A stretch of 64,000 nt of DNA from Membranipora membranacea (lineage: Eukaryota; Bryozoa; Gymnolaemata; Cheilostomatida; Membraniporidae): the NCBI GenBank assembly GCA_914767715.1, contig OU612066.1, forward strand, positions 34,880,283-34,944,282, written 5' to 3'. The notes under the pieces were generated by a model that saw only the letters and a program-made list of their open reading frames with translations, did no database searches and had not been told where the DNA came from. This document shows positions 46,266 to 57,779 of the stretch, in pieces. How positions within the stretch are numbered: the stretch's first letter is position 1; each line of letters starts with the position of its first letter. The translations under genes and the position numbers were made by a program.

Positions 46266-49107
46266 CCATTTAAAAAAATAAATACATTTATGCTTTTGCC
46301 TATCTTTCTCAAAGGTGGTTGTATCTCAATATTTTCCAATTTTGCAATATTTTTTACCTGTCCCAAATTTACATACCCATCATATCTGCCTTGTTGCTCA
46401 ATCCCTTTATCACAATTCCTCACAACCTTGCCAACCCTACAACTCTCGAAATTCTAGACAAAATCTTCCATTGCCTAATCCACATCTGCCTGTGGCCATT
46501 GCAAGCCAAACTATCAAACATCTGATGCTTGGAACAGCTTGTCTGCTCCTCTCCAGAAGATTGAACACACTTCGCCTTTTAGAGCACCATCTACTTGCCG
46601 TCCTGGCATGGATAGGTAACGCTGTGGATAGGTAACAAAGATAGTCTTCGCTGTGGATAGGTAACAACAGGAAGTGAGCCATGTGGGGAAGCGTTTTTTT
46701 TCTCTTCTTTTCACTTTTCGACTGCCCTATAGTGTCAATTTATTTCTTGGCTCAGCGCCTCGAATAGCATCTCTACTGCGCACATAAAGCCTCAAGGCTT
46801 CACTATTTTTAACTGTCAATTTTTTGTTAACTTATCATAAAAAATACACCAAAACAAACCAAAAAAGGCCACACCCTATACAGATTCCTGCTGAAGACAG
46901 GGCTTGTCTTCATAATCGAAGAGAAATAAATGGTGATCCTTATAACGTCTTTGCAATCACACAGTGGGCCATAAGGCCTGAGCAGGACCTGGCTAGGGAT
47001 GAACTATGTGCGAGTACCAAATCATGAATTACTGCCAGCACTGCCACCAAACATTGTAAGTGTCACCTTAAACATAAGACAGCTCATAACTCCAGGCGAC
47101 TTACCAGGCCCTTGAAAATAAACAATTTTCATCAAGTCGTCTTCCCTTGGAAAGGGGACAGTGGCATTGAGCACATCATAGTGATGACAGAATTCATGTA
47201 ATAACTCCTATTCTAAGAAAGCTAAAATTACAGGGTTTCCATAGGATCATGTCAGTGTAGTGAGGTATTTGATGGCATAGTTTTCAATTCCCTACTCAGA
47301 ATTATTTTTTATGAACTGCCCAGTGGTCTTTTCAGTTAATTATAGTAAATGTCTGTTGCTGATCACAGCAATAAATTGACCCAACGTACACACACCAGTA
47401 CACAATACAGTGTACACAATACACATATTATTGCATCGATATGTTATGCTATGTTTATTGTCTGATGCGATCAGGTATAATAGAGGTTATCATGCTGATG
47501 ACAAGTAAGGGTACTGTGTCTGTACCGGAATGTTGGATGAGGCCATTATCATGTGACTAGAAATACCGCAGGAACAAATGCCACAAAACTTCAGGGGAAT
47601 GGATAACAAACTATTTATTTTTTGTATTAGGTTAATTTGGGGATTGATTCGTGTTAGATGAATAGTTGACTGAATTCTCCAGTTTAGGTTTTGGGTGTTT
47701 GATACTTGAGATCAGCAAAATGCAGGCTTGCAAAAATATGGATCCCAGGGGTCCATGGCACAGACCCTCCCTAGCCTTCTCCTCAGACTATATCCCAAGC
47801 TTAATGTGGTCCAGATGGCCAAGTGAGGGGGATTGATGAAATCAGTGTCCGGTTTTTTTCCTCATGGTGTTAACCTTAGTGAGAAGTTTGATGCAGGAGT
47901 TCTGCCTTCCCGTGCAGCTTTCTACAAGGCACTTTTACTCTGGCCCATGGTGTTACACTTATCATCATATATTTCTCCAGCGGTTAGGTTCAATTTCTGC
48001 ATGAGTTGTGCTATAGATTGGCTTCTTTGACAGTGTTTCATAATATCAACTTTCTTACTAAGTTCGTCCACATTGAGCAGCAGCAATGCTGTAGTTTCCT
48101 GACCAATAATTATAATATGAGGTTCTTGTTGAGTTAGGTGGCAGTCTTGAAGTTGACCTGTTACCACATTGTCAATTGTCGGGGCAGAGATTATAAATTA
48201 TTGTTAGGATTATGGTGCTGGCATTCAATTTACTGTTATCTCTTATGACTTGTTACATCATGTTACAGCTCTGTTATGTAAACCTTGGTATACTCCCATA
48301 AAAATTTGAGTTCATGCTGTGAATCTGTCTGGTCATTCATGAAAATAACTGCTCACTGCCTCAGACAAAGAAAATCCTTATTACACCATGACCTGAAAAT
48401 GAAAATTTGTCACAACTTGATATTTATTACCTGGTAGGAAACTCAGCGCGTTTGCTCTCAGCTGTATCAGAAACAGTGTCGCCGCTGTATCCACAGCTGG
48501 GGAATCAGGGATAGCATTGTCATTTGAGATTTTTTTTTTTGCGGCGGTTTTCTTCTTACTTGAAATTCAAACATTAGATTAATTTACTGACACAAACGAA
48601 AGCGACAAATTGATAAATGATGTTGTATCACAATCTCATCAAGTTGATCATCAAACTTGTTTAAAAAAGTTCATATTTTAAGTTTGCACTGAGTGTGACT
48701 CATCTCTCAGGCGATTACTTGAAGTACATTTCGCTTTTAGATAGCAAGATCTGGTTTCTTTGCTGATAGTGTGGTAAAAAACCTCTTGTTAAGGCACTGT
48801 CAAAGTGAGAATGGAAATAAATTTATGCATTTCAAAGTATGAGATGGGTGGCCATTTTTTCATGGCAGCGTCTTTTGCTATCGATTAGCGATACCTCCAA
48901 TCTTGAATAATGTCATATTGTCCCTTTTTCTGATATTTTCTGGTACCTTAGGTTAGGTCAGTTCCTTTCTTGTTACAGACGACGCCTTCATTAATCTTTC
49001 AGTGTCCCTCATTTTGACTTCATTCAATAATATCACACTTTGTGCATTCATATTGGCCAGCATTAAATACACCTGTTGCTAAAAGTTCACACTTCAGTTT
49101 TTTGTGG

Positions 49108-49510
49108 TACACATACCATGCTTGATCAGCCAGGGACCAATGTTTGCTGTATATTTCTTGCGTGCATCATTCAGCCAACTATTATATCACAGAGTAAGGA
49201 TAGAAATTATTCATAAAATTAAAATTAGAGCGTGATACGATAAATATCCTTACTCTGCAGTTTTATCATATCATGCGCTGATTTCTTTGTATCAATAATT
49301 TCTATACTATTTAAAAAGTGTTACCACATATCCCAGAATAATAACCTTGTTTGTTAGATACAACATACAGTGGTGTGCGGACCACTGCACAACACACGGG
49401 TGTTCAGCTAGAAACCATGAGTCAAGCGCGGTTTCGAGGCCTTCTCTAGTACAACCTCCTCATGGCCGGCCCCAGCAGCATGAAGCCACCCCTGTGTGTT
49501 GATGAGCATC
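49108..49510. repeat. Second copy of the 37.4-kb junction element
   Basis: Matches 37,438-37,790 from GGTACACATACC to CACCCCTGTGTGTTG, plus about 50 bp that the other copy lacks. The internal hairpin is partly decayed here. It lies on the 3' side of the - strand LINE at 50.2-52.2 kb and could be that LINE's 3' region. Confidence 0.75.
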
Positions 49511-49880
49511 TCAATCAATCTCATCGATCCCTCAGTGAATTTTGTAAGTTTCGGTGGTTTGTCATAATTGGTGTGTTAAAGCTGTTGCGCAACCAGGGAG
49601 GCTGCCAACTCGTCATTGTTTCAGTGCAACAATGTTCACTCTCATGCTTATACTCTAAGCCAAACCAGCGCAGGGAGGTTTGCTTTCCATCAACTCATCG
49701 GCGCAACATCGCCAATCGTCAAGGCACCCGCCCCTCGTGCCATAGTTCACTACTCAAATTCACTACATTGAGCATAGTACAACTCATACACAAGTCAGAG
49801 AGGTGACTTGTTTGCGCTACAGCTAGTGGGCTGACTGTGATCTCCTGTCTCGCTCTGCCTGCCTTTTATGCGATGGGCAT

Positions 49881-49917
49881 GGGGTTCGGGGTTTGGGGTT
49901 TGGGGTTTGGGGTTTGG
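49881..49917 (+). repeat. Telomere-like GGGGTTT repeat, five units
   Basis: One GGGGTTC followed by four GGGGTTT units and GG. It is G-quadruplex-prone. It differs from the common animal telomere TTAGGG, so it is more likely a chance or element-associated array. Confidence 0.85.
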
Positions 49918-50176
49918 CCAAGTTCTTAATCCTATGTTCGTAATGCCTTAGATCTAACTCAGACTCACTTTGATTTTTCACCCTGCAGAGATTAAACTAC
50001 TTTAATTTGAGTATTAAAGCATAATCCCGCTTAGCCTTCTACCCCGAGCAGTTTGCTAATCATCACTTAATCCCCTCAATCTAATCCTTACAAGGATGAT
50101 AAACAAAAGAATTAAATGCTGGCCAACTCCACAAAACAAAGTGAGTGTGTTAAACCCCAGCTTACAAGCAATAGGA

Positions 50177-52190
50177 TTACTTAGCTTTTGTCTTCACACA
50201 GTGCTGTTGCCAAATCCATGCAGATGCGCTTTCTGCCTCATGTACTATGGTTTTTGTGACTTGTTTGAGTTCACTGCCTGACAGCCCAACTCTAGTCAGA
50301 AATTTGGTAGCTGATCTAGCCATGAATCCACGGCAGCCAACTTCCACTGCGAATAATTCGAACCTCCATTGTATCACCAGATCTTCGTATCTTGTCAGTT
50401 TTCTCTCATGCGCGTTTGAGAGATTTTCTTCCCAAGGCACCGTCAATTCCATCAGTATTAGTGCTTTTTCTTTGTCAGACCAGACAATTAAGTCTGGTCT
50501 TTGGTTCGTGATCACAATATGCTGTGGCATGGTGAGCTGCTCTGTGAGGTCGCATCTCACCTGCCATTCTCCGCTGTTCCCTTTTTGCGCAAAATCTTTT
50601 CACGCGCTTCACCACCAGCATTAGCATAATCACACTTCTCCGTGACATATTTACACAACACTTTCAGGACTTGATCATGCCTATAGGTGTATCTTCCCAG
50701 GCTCTGCGGGCAATTCGACAGAATATGTCGAAGTGTGCTCAGCGCACTCGGCGCATTTCGAGTTCTCAGTCAAATTCCATCGTTCCAGGTTCCCCGGGGT
50801 CGGTAGTTGATCATAAGCTGCACCAACCAGAAAGCTGATCCTTTGTGGCTCCATCGACCACATTTCTGTCCATTTGAGCTGACGCTGCTCAACAGACTCC
50901 CAACAAGTCCACCTGCCTTGTTGGGCTTGGCCTACAGTTTGTGTCTGGCGGCGCTCCTCTTCCATCTTGCGCACCTCATCAACTACCATCTCCCGTCTAA
51001 CCTTTGGGCTTTTCTTTGAGAACCACCGGTTTGCTTCCCAGGCGATGCCATGACGTGCAGTTGTCACAGCACCCACAATCTCACTTATCTCCAGTCGAGA
51101 TTTGGCATCTCTGACAGTCTCTGTGACAGACCACTTTTTACCAGTGTCAAGTGTTGGAGCACATTCCCTTATCACCTGGTCTGGTGACTTGTTCAACTTC
51201 ATATCCAGTCTCGCTTTTGATGTTTTGTACTCTTCTACAAGTGATTTCATAGGTAGTGAAAGAGTAAACGAACTGGCATACAGTGCATTACTGTTGAAGC
51301 TCTTTGGAACTCCGAGCTACTTACGCATGTGCTTGTTAATCATTTGCTCCATTCTTTCAATTGGTGTGAGCAGAATATCATAAACTGTCAGAGGCCACAG
51401 AATTCGAGGCATGAGTGCAAAGTTGAGAATCCAGGCTTTGTATTTACCAGACAGACGACATTTTTCAATCGCGTCCAGCCCTGTAATGAGTTGTTTTTTT
51501 ACCTCGTTTCCGCGAAACCTGTCTGTGGTCGGTAAACTATACCATCTTCCTAAACTCTTCACAGGCTGCTCTGCAAGCGTGGGAATGCCCTCTGTTCCTA
51601 TGAAGTAGGTATTTGGTACAGGTTTGCCTTTACACAAAGACAGGGACCGGCTCTTGCTAGGTTTGAATCGCATCGCACATCTCTCTATCAACTCATGCAG
51701 TCTATCGATTAAAACTACAACCTGAGCCTTGTCTGGTGATATTATTGTAATGTCATCCATAAAGGCCCTCATCGGCAGTAGTATCTGGTTATTCGCAACC
51801 TGGATCCCATTCACACTGCCTTGTGAATTCTGTATAACTATCTCCATCACCATAACGAATAGCAAAGGTTATATAGCACATCCCATAGGGATGCTTACTG
51901 CCAGCTCTTGCCGGCTTGTGGTAAAGTTCTTAGTAGTGAATCGCATTTTGAATTTTTTATAGTAGCGCTCGACCATAACCCTTAGCCTGTCGGGCACCCA
52001 GAAGTGCGAGGTCAATTATGCTGTGCGGTACAGAAACATAGGCGTTGGCCAAATCCAACCAGATTACATCAAGGTTTGATTTAGCTTGTTTAGCAGATTT
52101 TATTGCTAACCAAATCATGCTCACATGCTCAAGACATCCAGGGAATCCTGGGATGCCTGCCTTCTGACACTGCAAGAATTAAATCGCTAG
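50177..52190 (-). mobile_element. Degraded non-LTR retrotransposon with restriction-like endonuclease
   Basis: Read on the - strand: GIPGFPGCLEHVSMIW then VIWLDLANAYVSVPHS (RT motif A, from 52,175); IPMGCAI-stop-PLLFVM (motif B region, a TCA-to-TAA nonsense near 51,870); RAFMDDITII (motif C with the DD pair); a thumb/linker; a CCHC-type finger split by a frameshift (CAEC, then HILSNCPQSLGRYTYRHD); and finally RPDLIVWSDKEKALILMELT (50,500-50,440), the PD...ExT core of a C-terminal restriction-like endonuclease. This domain order is that of R2/NeSL-type non-LTR elements. The 5' part of the RT is missing and there are several frameshifts, so it is inactive. The clade is not assigned. Confidence 0.85.
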
Positions 52191-53079
52191 TTTGAAGGTT
52201 TGATTTGATTTTTATCTCCCTCCCAATGTGTTCCTCTGTGGATTGTGCACCTGATTGGTGAATGCCACTTCCAGAAAATGTGCTGCTACCGAGTTAGCAA
52301 AGAAATAGGAATATTTCAGTATGCTTCCAATGGTCATGTGTCCCTTTTTCATGGGCATTGAAAACACAACTCCAAATTATAAAAATGTTATCTTTGGGCC
52401 CAGTAAGTCGCCTATTATAGGGTGCTTTCTTTTGATATTTGTCATATGTCTATGCAGCCAGGGCCACTGTCACGGCATCATTGTGTGATGACAATGGCCT
52501 AATCTGATAACTGAGACTTAGCAAGTCAGATTACGATGTTATCAACTGTCTGAATGACTGTTATTAAAAAATCCTTGTTATTCGCTGTAGCCAAAGGCAT
52601 GCATTCAGTGTTTTTGTCTTACAATACTTTTTCATCAAAAACTAATGGTTCTGTTTGGATATATATTTGTGTCGTTAATTGTTTTGTCCACTGTCTTAAT
52701 TGAGATCCGAACTGATCGCTATATTGTTTGGCCAAACCTAGACATACGAATTGGGCAAAAAAAATGTCATCAGAAAAGGAGCAATACAGCCTCTAAGGCA
52801 ATAAAGTGTTGCTGGGAACTCAGAGTTTATGACTCTTTGGTGGTTAAAAACTACCATCAGTTTGGAAGAAATAATGGTTAAAGCAAAATGGTATTAGTTC
52901 CTGAGTATGAATTTACGCCATCTGAAAATAGCTGAACAGACCCTCATATCCACCGTTCTAAGGTAAACCATGTCATTGTGAGAAAAAGTTGTTTTTTTTA
53001 GCTTTTATTGCACTAAATTAATATACTAAGATGGTTATTTAAAAAATATAAATGGTTATAAAAGGCAAAGGGACAACCA
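52191..53079. other. No recognised feature
   Basis: AT-rich sequence with short frames only, and no repeat link to the rest of the window that I could see. Confidence 0.4.
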
Positions 53080-53265
53080 GATAGCCAGTCAAAGGCTAGT
53101 GTGAACGCTGCCCAGCTCAAGTTTTCCTCCCCTACCGCACGACCCCACCGAAAAGGCGGGGAAGCATGCCAAACCGGAGCCGGCCTAGGCCGCCGCCCAC
53201 AACCGTCCAGCAAGGCCTGCCACGGCAACAGGCAGAGAAGCGGCCTCCCATCCCAATAGGTACCT
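53080..53265. other. GC-rich block beside a LINE 3' end
   Basis: An abrupt GC-rich stretch (ACCCCACCGAAAAGGCGGGG, GGAGCCGGCCTAGGCCGCCG) in AT-rich surroundings, directly downstream of the - strand LINE frame that ends at 53,277. It is probably a different transposon's end or the LINE 3' region. The open frame across it has no recognisable domain. Confidence 0.6.
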
Positions 53266-53276
53266 GTTGTATAGTT

Positions 53277-56200
53277 CTATACCACTACACAACAAGGACC
53301 TTCTACCTCTATTGTTGTGGTTTTGATTGGTCTGAGTTTAGTTGATCGCATATGATAATTGTGAGATTTTGAAAATTCATCTAGTTTTTCAGGACTATAA
53401 GTTTTTAAAAGCAATTTTAGTATAGAATATTTTAATAGCATATCGATCGGCATAATTTTCAATTTTTTAAAATACATTGTGACATGAGAATTTAGTTTAA
53501 TTTTGAGTATGACCCTTAGGCTTGCTTTTTGAATGATTAAAACATGTTTTAAATCTGTTTTGTTTCCATGCCCCCAAAACTCTAGACCATATAATAAATG
53601 AGGATAAAAGAGTGTATAATATATATCAATAAGAGTGTTTTGGTCTAGGTAAGGAGCTATGGCACGCATCATGAATAAACATAAATTCAGTTTTCTAACA
53701 AGTTCAGCTCTGTGTTTTGAGAATGAGATATTGCTGTCTAAAGTTTTTCCAAGAAATTGTGTATCCGGTTTTATTTGAAGAGGAATGTTGTTTAAATTGA
53801 GGGAAAAATCATTAAAATTAAGTTTTTTGTTTGGTGCTCTAAAAATTATCTGAATAGTTTTATCATAATTTATACCAAGACACCAGTTTTCTATGTTGGT
53901 AAGTTCAATTTTCATTTTGGATGGCTCTGTGGAGAATATGTTTGTATCATATATATACTTTTATTGTCATTCTACATCATCTTTAGGAATGTTTTTCATG
54001 CAGTGACAGAACAAAAAAGAAAAAACTTAAGCGGAGAGAAAAAGAAAAAATACTCAAGTAACAAGAATTAATAGGATATAAAGTGCTTTGATAGTTGTTG
54101 TTTAAAATGAGTAAGTTTGGTTGCTGAGCGTATCTGAATTGGTAAAGAGTTAAAAGTTGTAGTGATATTTTGTCTTAATTGATCAGTGTGATAATGTAAT
54201 AGGTATTTGTCTCTAAAAAAGGTTTTAGAGCTAGCTGGAATAAAGCCTTCCAAAAGAAAGTCAGGTGCAATCAAATGCAAAATTTGAAAACCAAAAATAC
54301 AGGTGAAATGACCAGCAAGGAGAGGAAAAGGAATCAGACCAAGAGATGTATGTATATCTCTTGTATGTATTAGATGATATGGTATGTGGTTGACATTTGC
54401 TATTAGGCGGAAAGCCCTCTTTTGGAGCAAGTATATTCTTTCAAGAATATATTGTGGTGATAGGTTGCCATATATGCGGATGCCATATATCATATGACAA
54501 AAGACGTACTGGAAATAAAAGTTACGAGATGATTTACTATCTAGGAATGCCTTGCATTTCTGGAATAATGCCAAACTTTTGTTTATTTTGGTGCAAATCT
54601 GGTCTACATGATCATCCCATGTCAATGAGCCATTCAAAGTAAAACCAAGGAGTTTGGTATTGGAATTTCGGTTTAGTCTTTTATGGTTATTTTTTAGATC
54701 TAAATCTAGAGATGTGGCTCTATGAGAGGGTTGTACAAGCATATAGTGAGATTTTTTTATGTTTATCAACATCCTATTATTCCTACACCAACTTTCTATC
54801 AAGTGTAGATCAGTATCACATAAATCATTAAGTGTATCAAAGTTGTCAGATTTTGATACGAAAACTGTATCATCAGCGTAGGCAAATGCCTTGGAATGTA
54901 ATGTGTAGGATAAAAGATCATTGACGTATATGAGGAATAAACTTGGTGCCAGAATTGAGCCTTGGGGGACACCAATGTCTATTGGAAGAATCTTTGAACT
55001 TTTTGCACCTTGTAGTATAGCTACAAATTGTGTCCTATCTGTTAGCAAAGATTTTATGAGAGAGTGCAGTTTGCCCGTTATACCGTACATTGTCAATTTT
55101 TTCAGAAGAATTTTATGGTCGACGCAGTCAAAAGCTTTTTTGAAATCCAAAAACATCATAGCAACAAAGTGACCATCTGATCTTGCTGACAAACAGTCAG
55201 AAATGAGTTTGTGTAGGGAATCAACACAGGAATAACCTTCTCTAAATCCACATTGTAATTTGTGAAGAAGTTTGTTTGTGGTGAGATATTTTTGAATTTG
55301 GGAATTCACATGTTTCTCAAATATCTTAGATAGCACAGGAAACATTGATATAGGGCTTCAGCATTGATATATCAGCAATTGATATATCAATAAAAGCATT
55401 GATATATCAGCAAATAAAATGTATTTCAAGCTTGGTGATGCCTTCAACAGATCATTGATAAAAGTTAAAAATAGCAGAGGGCCTAAGACCGATCCTTGGG
55501 GTACACCTTTTTTTAGGGTTAAAAATGAGGATTTTGCATCATTGATTTGAACAAATTGTTTTCTGTTTGATAAATAACACTTCATGAAGTCTTTTGAATT
55601 TTCTGTAAAATTGTAAAGAGTAAGTTTTTGTATTAAAATATCATGGTCAATGGTGTCAAAAGCTTTAGAAAAGTCTGAAAATATACCCTGAGTGATTTTG
55701 CTAGAATTAAAATTTATATATAAACCTTCCATCAACTTATTTATGGCACCCGTAGTATTTCTTCCTTTCCTAAAACCGAATTGGCTGTCAGTAAAAATGT
55801 GATTTGTTTCAAAAAATTCATTAATCTGTGCAGCTAAAATCTTCTCCAAAATCTTAAATATGACACTGAGTATTGAAATAGGATGGTAGTTTGAGCAATT
55901 TGTTGGATCACCTTTTTTATGAAGTGGTCTAACACGGGCAACTTTAAGTAGGTCTGGGAAACAAGAGTTTTGAATTGATAGATTTACTAAATAAGCTAGT
56001 ACTGGAGCAAGGCTATATTTGTAGTCTTTTAAAGCTTGGGTATTTTGTCATACCCAGCTGATTTTTCAATGGAAAGGCTTTTTAAAATATCAATTATTTC
56101 TTGTACCCCAATTTGGTGAAAATCAAATTTTGGATGTAGGGGATTTGGATGGTCAAAATACTGTCTAAGACATGTTTTCGAAGCAGGCAGTGCCACTGAC

Positions 56201-56720
56201 AAGTTAGTACCAATATTTGTGAAAAAGTTATTAAATATTTCTGAAACTGCTTTTGGGTCATCAATTAATTGTTGGTGGTCATCTTTAAGAGCTATACAAC
56301 TAGTCTCTGTTTTTTGTTTTGATTAAGCAGATTTTTGATAAAACGCCTTTTTTCATTTTGGTTGCCCTTACATTGTGAAAACTGTAATTTAAAATAATTG
56401 CACTTGGCTTCTTTGATACGTGATGTTACGAAATTGCGGAAATTTATATAATGTTCTTGCACACTTTTGTTAAAAGGCTGATATTTTGCTTTAGCATGTA
56501 GTTCAGTGCGCTTTTTGGTCAAATGAAATAGCTCAGGTGTCATCCATTCTTTTTGGAAGGCTTTGCTTGATGATTAACCGCTTTTAATTTTAAAGCTTTT
56601 ACTTGAACTTTCAATAGCCTGGGTCATAGTGTTTTGAAATTTATTAAAAGCTAGATTTGTATCAGTACAAATGTAAACAGACTCCCAGTCACAATTTTCT
56701 AATTTGTCATTTATCATTCA
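53277..56720 (-). mobile_element. LINE family X, copy 2 (outer element, interrupted)
   Basis: On the - strand: linker LFHLTKKRTELHAKAKYQPF (about 56,530), RT fingers and palm in a 163-codon frame (55,849-55,358: SQFGFRKGRNTTGA, SDFSKAFDTIDHD, GVPQGSVLGPLLF, LKYILFAD), then a foreign insert. It resumes at 53,950 with DTNIFSTEPSK and the C-terminal part (IDIYYTLFYPHLLYGLEFWG). Copy 1 at 9.1-10.4 kb has FADDTNIFSTEP uninterrupted, which proves the join. Frameshifts outside the insert also exist. It is inactive. Confidence 0.9.
53951..55405 (-). mobile_element. LINE family Y, inserted in family X (inner element)
   Basis: A 5'-truncated element with one long frame (55,345-54,068, 425 codons). It carries GFREGYSCVDSL, MMFLDFKKAFDCVDHK (motif A), GVPQGSILAPSLFLIYVNDL (motif B), AFAYADDTVFV (motif C) and the post-RT region (FCHMIYGIRIYG, LLQKRAFRLI). 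The 3' end on this strand is an AATAAAAGTATATAT tail next to the resumed outer LINE. The 5' junction carries repeated TTGATATATCAA palindromes (55,370-55,405). The long intact frame suggests it is the youngest LINE here. It is a CR1/jockey-like RT of a different family from X. Confidence 0.9.
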
Positions 56721-57647
56721 AAAAGCTGCAACAGGAATCATGATTGGGTTTTTCTTACTGTTGGCAATTGTTCTCAAACATATATTAGGAGATGCTGCTC
56801 ATTAATATGTTGAATTGTAAATACATAGCGGGAAAGTCACATGGTTTAACCAAGAATCTCCAGCACTCTTTTGGATTTAGCAAGTTATTTGATCATATTA
56901 TCTTAGTAATTGGGGAAGAAGTATCTCATATTCGATCAGCATATCACTCACTGACATATGAGTTTTGCAATCGCTAGTGTCCTATTTTTGATCAGGGAAT
57001 TGCAGCCAGGCTAGAATAGTATCCATATTAATTATCTCAGGGAATAATTGCTTCCTTCAATAACTTTGTTTGGCGTTGGCTTTTACTTTTTACACTGTTA
57101 TCACTGTAGTTGGTTTTGTTAGTTGATGAGGTCTTCTCATTGGGCAGGTCACATGTGTTCATCAAATTGATCCATTCATCTCAACAGGTGCTGTTTACCC
57201 AATCTTCCAGTTGCCCATATTTGGAAGTGGAAGCATAACTCCTCAAAATCAAATAAGTTCTATGGAATGATGCTATAGGATGGATTTTCACCAAAAGCAG
57301 GCTTTCTTCAGATACAAAAACATCTATTTGATAGCCAGGATTTAGTTTGTATTGGATCAAGCGAGGAGACAATATTTTGAGTGACTTATTATATTAACAT
57401 TACATTGAAAATGTTACTTTTATAATTGATCGAGCAATATTGAGTCAAAGATTTATTTCCCAGGACGAATCTAACTCTCTTCAGCCCTGAAATGAAGATA
57501 CACACATCATTATGAACATGTCAACATAATCAACCAGGTGATAACATGAGGTTAGATTGATCATCACTAAATCACACTCTCTGTTATTCTGTAGGAGCCG
57601 AAGAGCCAAGAGATGAAGAAAACTGACTTAACACAAGATCAACTCAC
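56721..57647. other. No firm gene; possible downstream exons of the secreted-protein candidate
   Basis: On the - strand, a frame at 57,372-57,181 (NPGYQIDVFVSEESLLLVKI) ends in TGA and is protein-like. It has no clear acceptor linking it to the exon at 57,709-57,648. Confidence 0.35.
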
Positions 57648-57709
57648 ATGACACTGGCGCCATTGGACAGGCTGATCAAAACTATGAATAAGGCTGCGAG
57701 AACTCTCAT
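57648..57709 (-). CDS. First exon of a candidate secreted protein
   Basis: The - strand ATG at 57,709 starts MRVLAALFIVLISLSNGASV, a textbook signal peptide with a likely cut near NGA-S. It is followed by a donor AT|GTGAGTTG in phase 2. A TATA box lies 58 bp upstream, so the proposed leader is about 28 nt. I could not find the next exon with certainty. The nearest acceptors (CTCCTACAG, about 57,591; ATTTCAG, about 57,491) lead to a stop within eight codons, so the mature part must lie further away, or the product is a very short peptide. Confidence 0.55.
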
Positions 57710-57766
57710 GATGACGCTTATGTAAGGATTTCAATCAACGGATGATCATTTTTGAGCAGACGGCCA

Positions 57767-57774
57767 TATTTATA
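57767..57774 (-). promoter_or_regulatory. TATA box for the secreted-protein candidate
   Basis: The - strand reads GGGTATAAATATGGCC, a near-ideal TATA box, placed about 30 bp above the expected start site and 58 bp above the ATG. Confidence 0.65.
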
Positions 57775-57779
57775 CCCAG

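Larger units (their letters stand above)
44706..49107. other. Gene-poor region with one SINE
   Basis: No supported exon. It contains a 19-bp perfect inverted repeat (44,858-44,876 with 44,990-45,008), an AAATA-rich retroposon-like tail at 45,415-45,440, the SINE at 46,019 and short direct repeats of GTGGATAGGTAACA at about 46,622-46,668. Confidence 0.5.

Noticed and set aside
46315-46682. Overlapping 106- and 81-codon frames on both strands
   Set aside because: No recognisable motif, no splice or polyA context, and adjacent to SINE debris. Both strands open is typical of chance.
50247-51962. + strand frames opposite the LINE
   Set aside because: Antisense shadows of the - strand element, which carries the RT and endonuclease motifs.
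53013-53228. 71-codon - strand frame in the GC-rich block
   Set aside because: An open frame is expected in GC-rich DNA. The composition is biased and no domain is seen.
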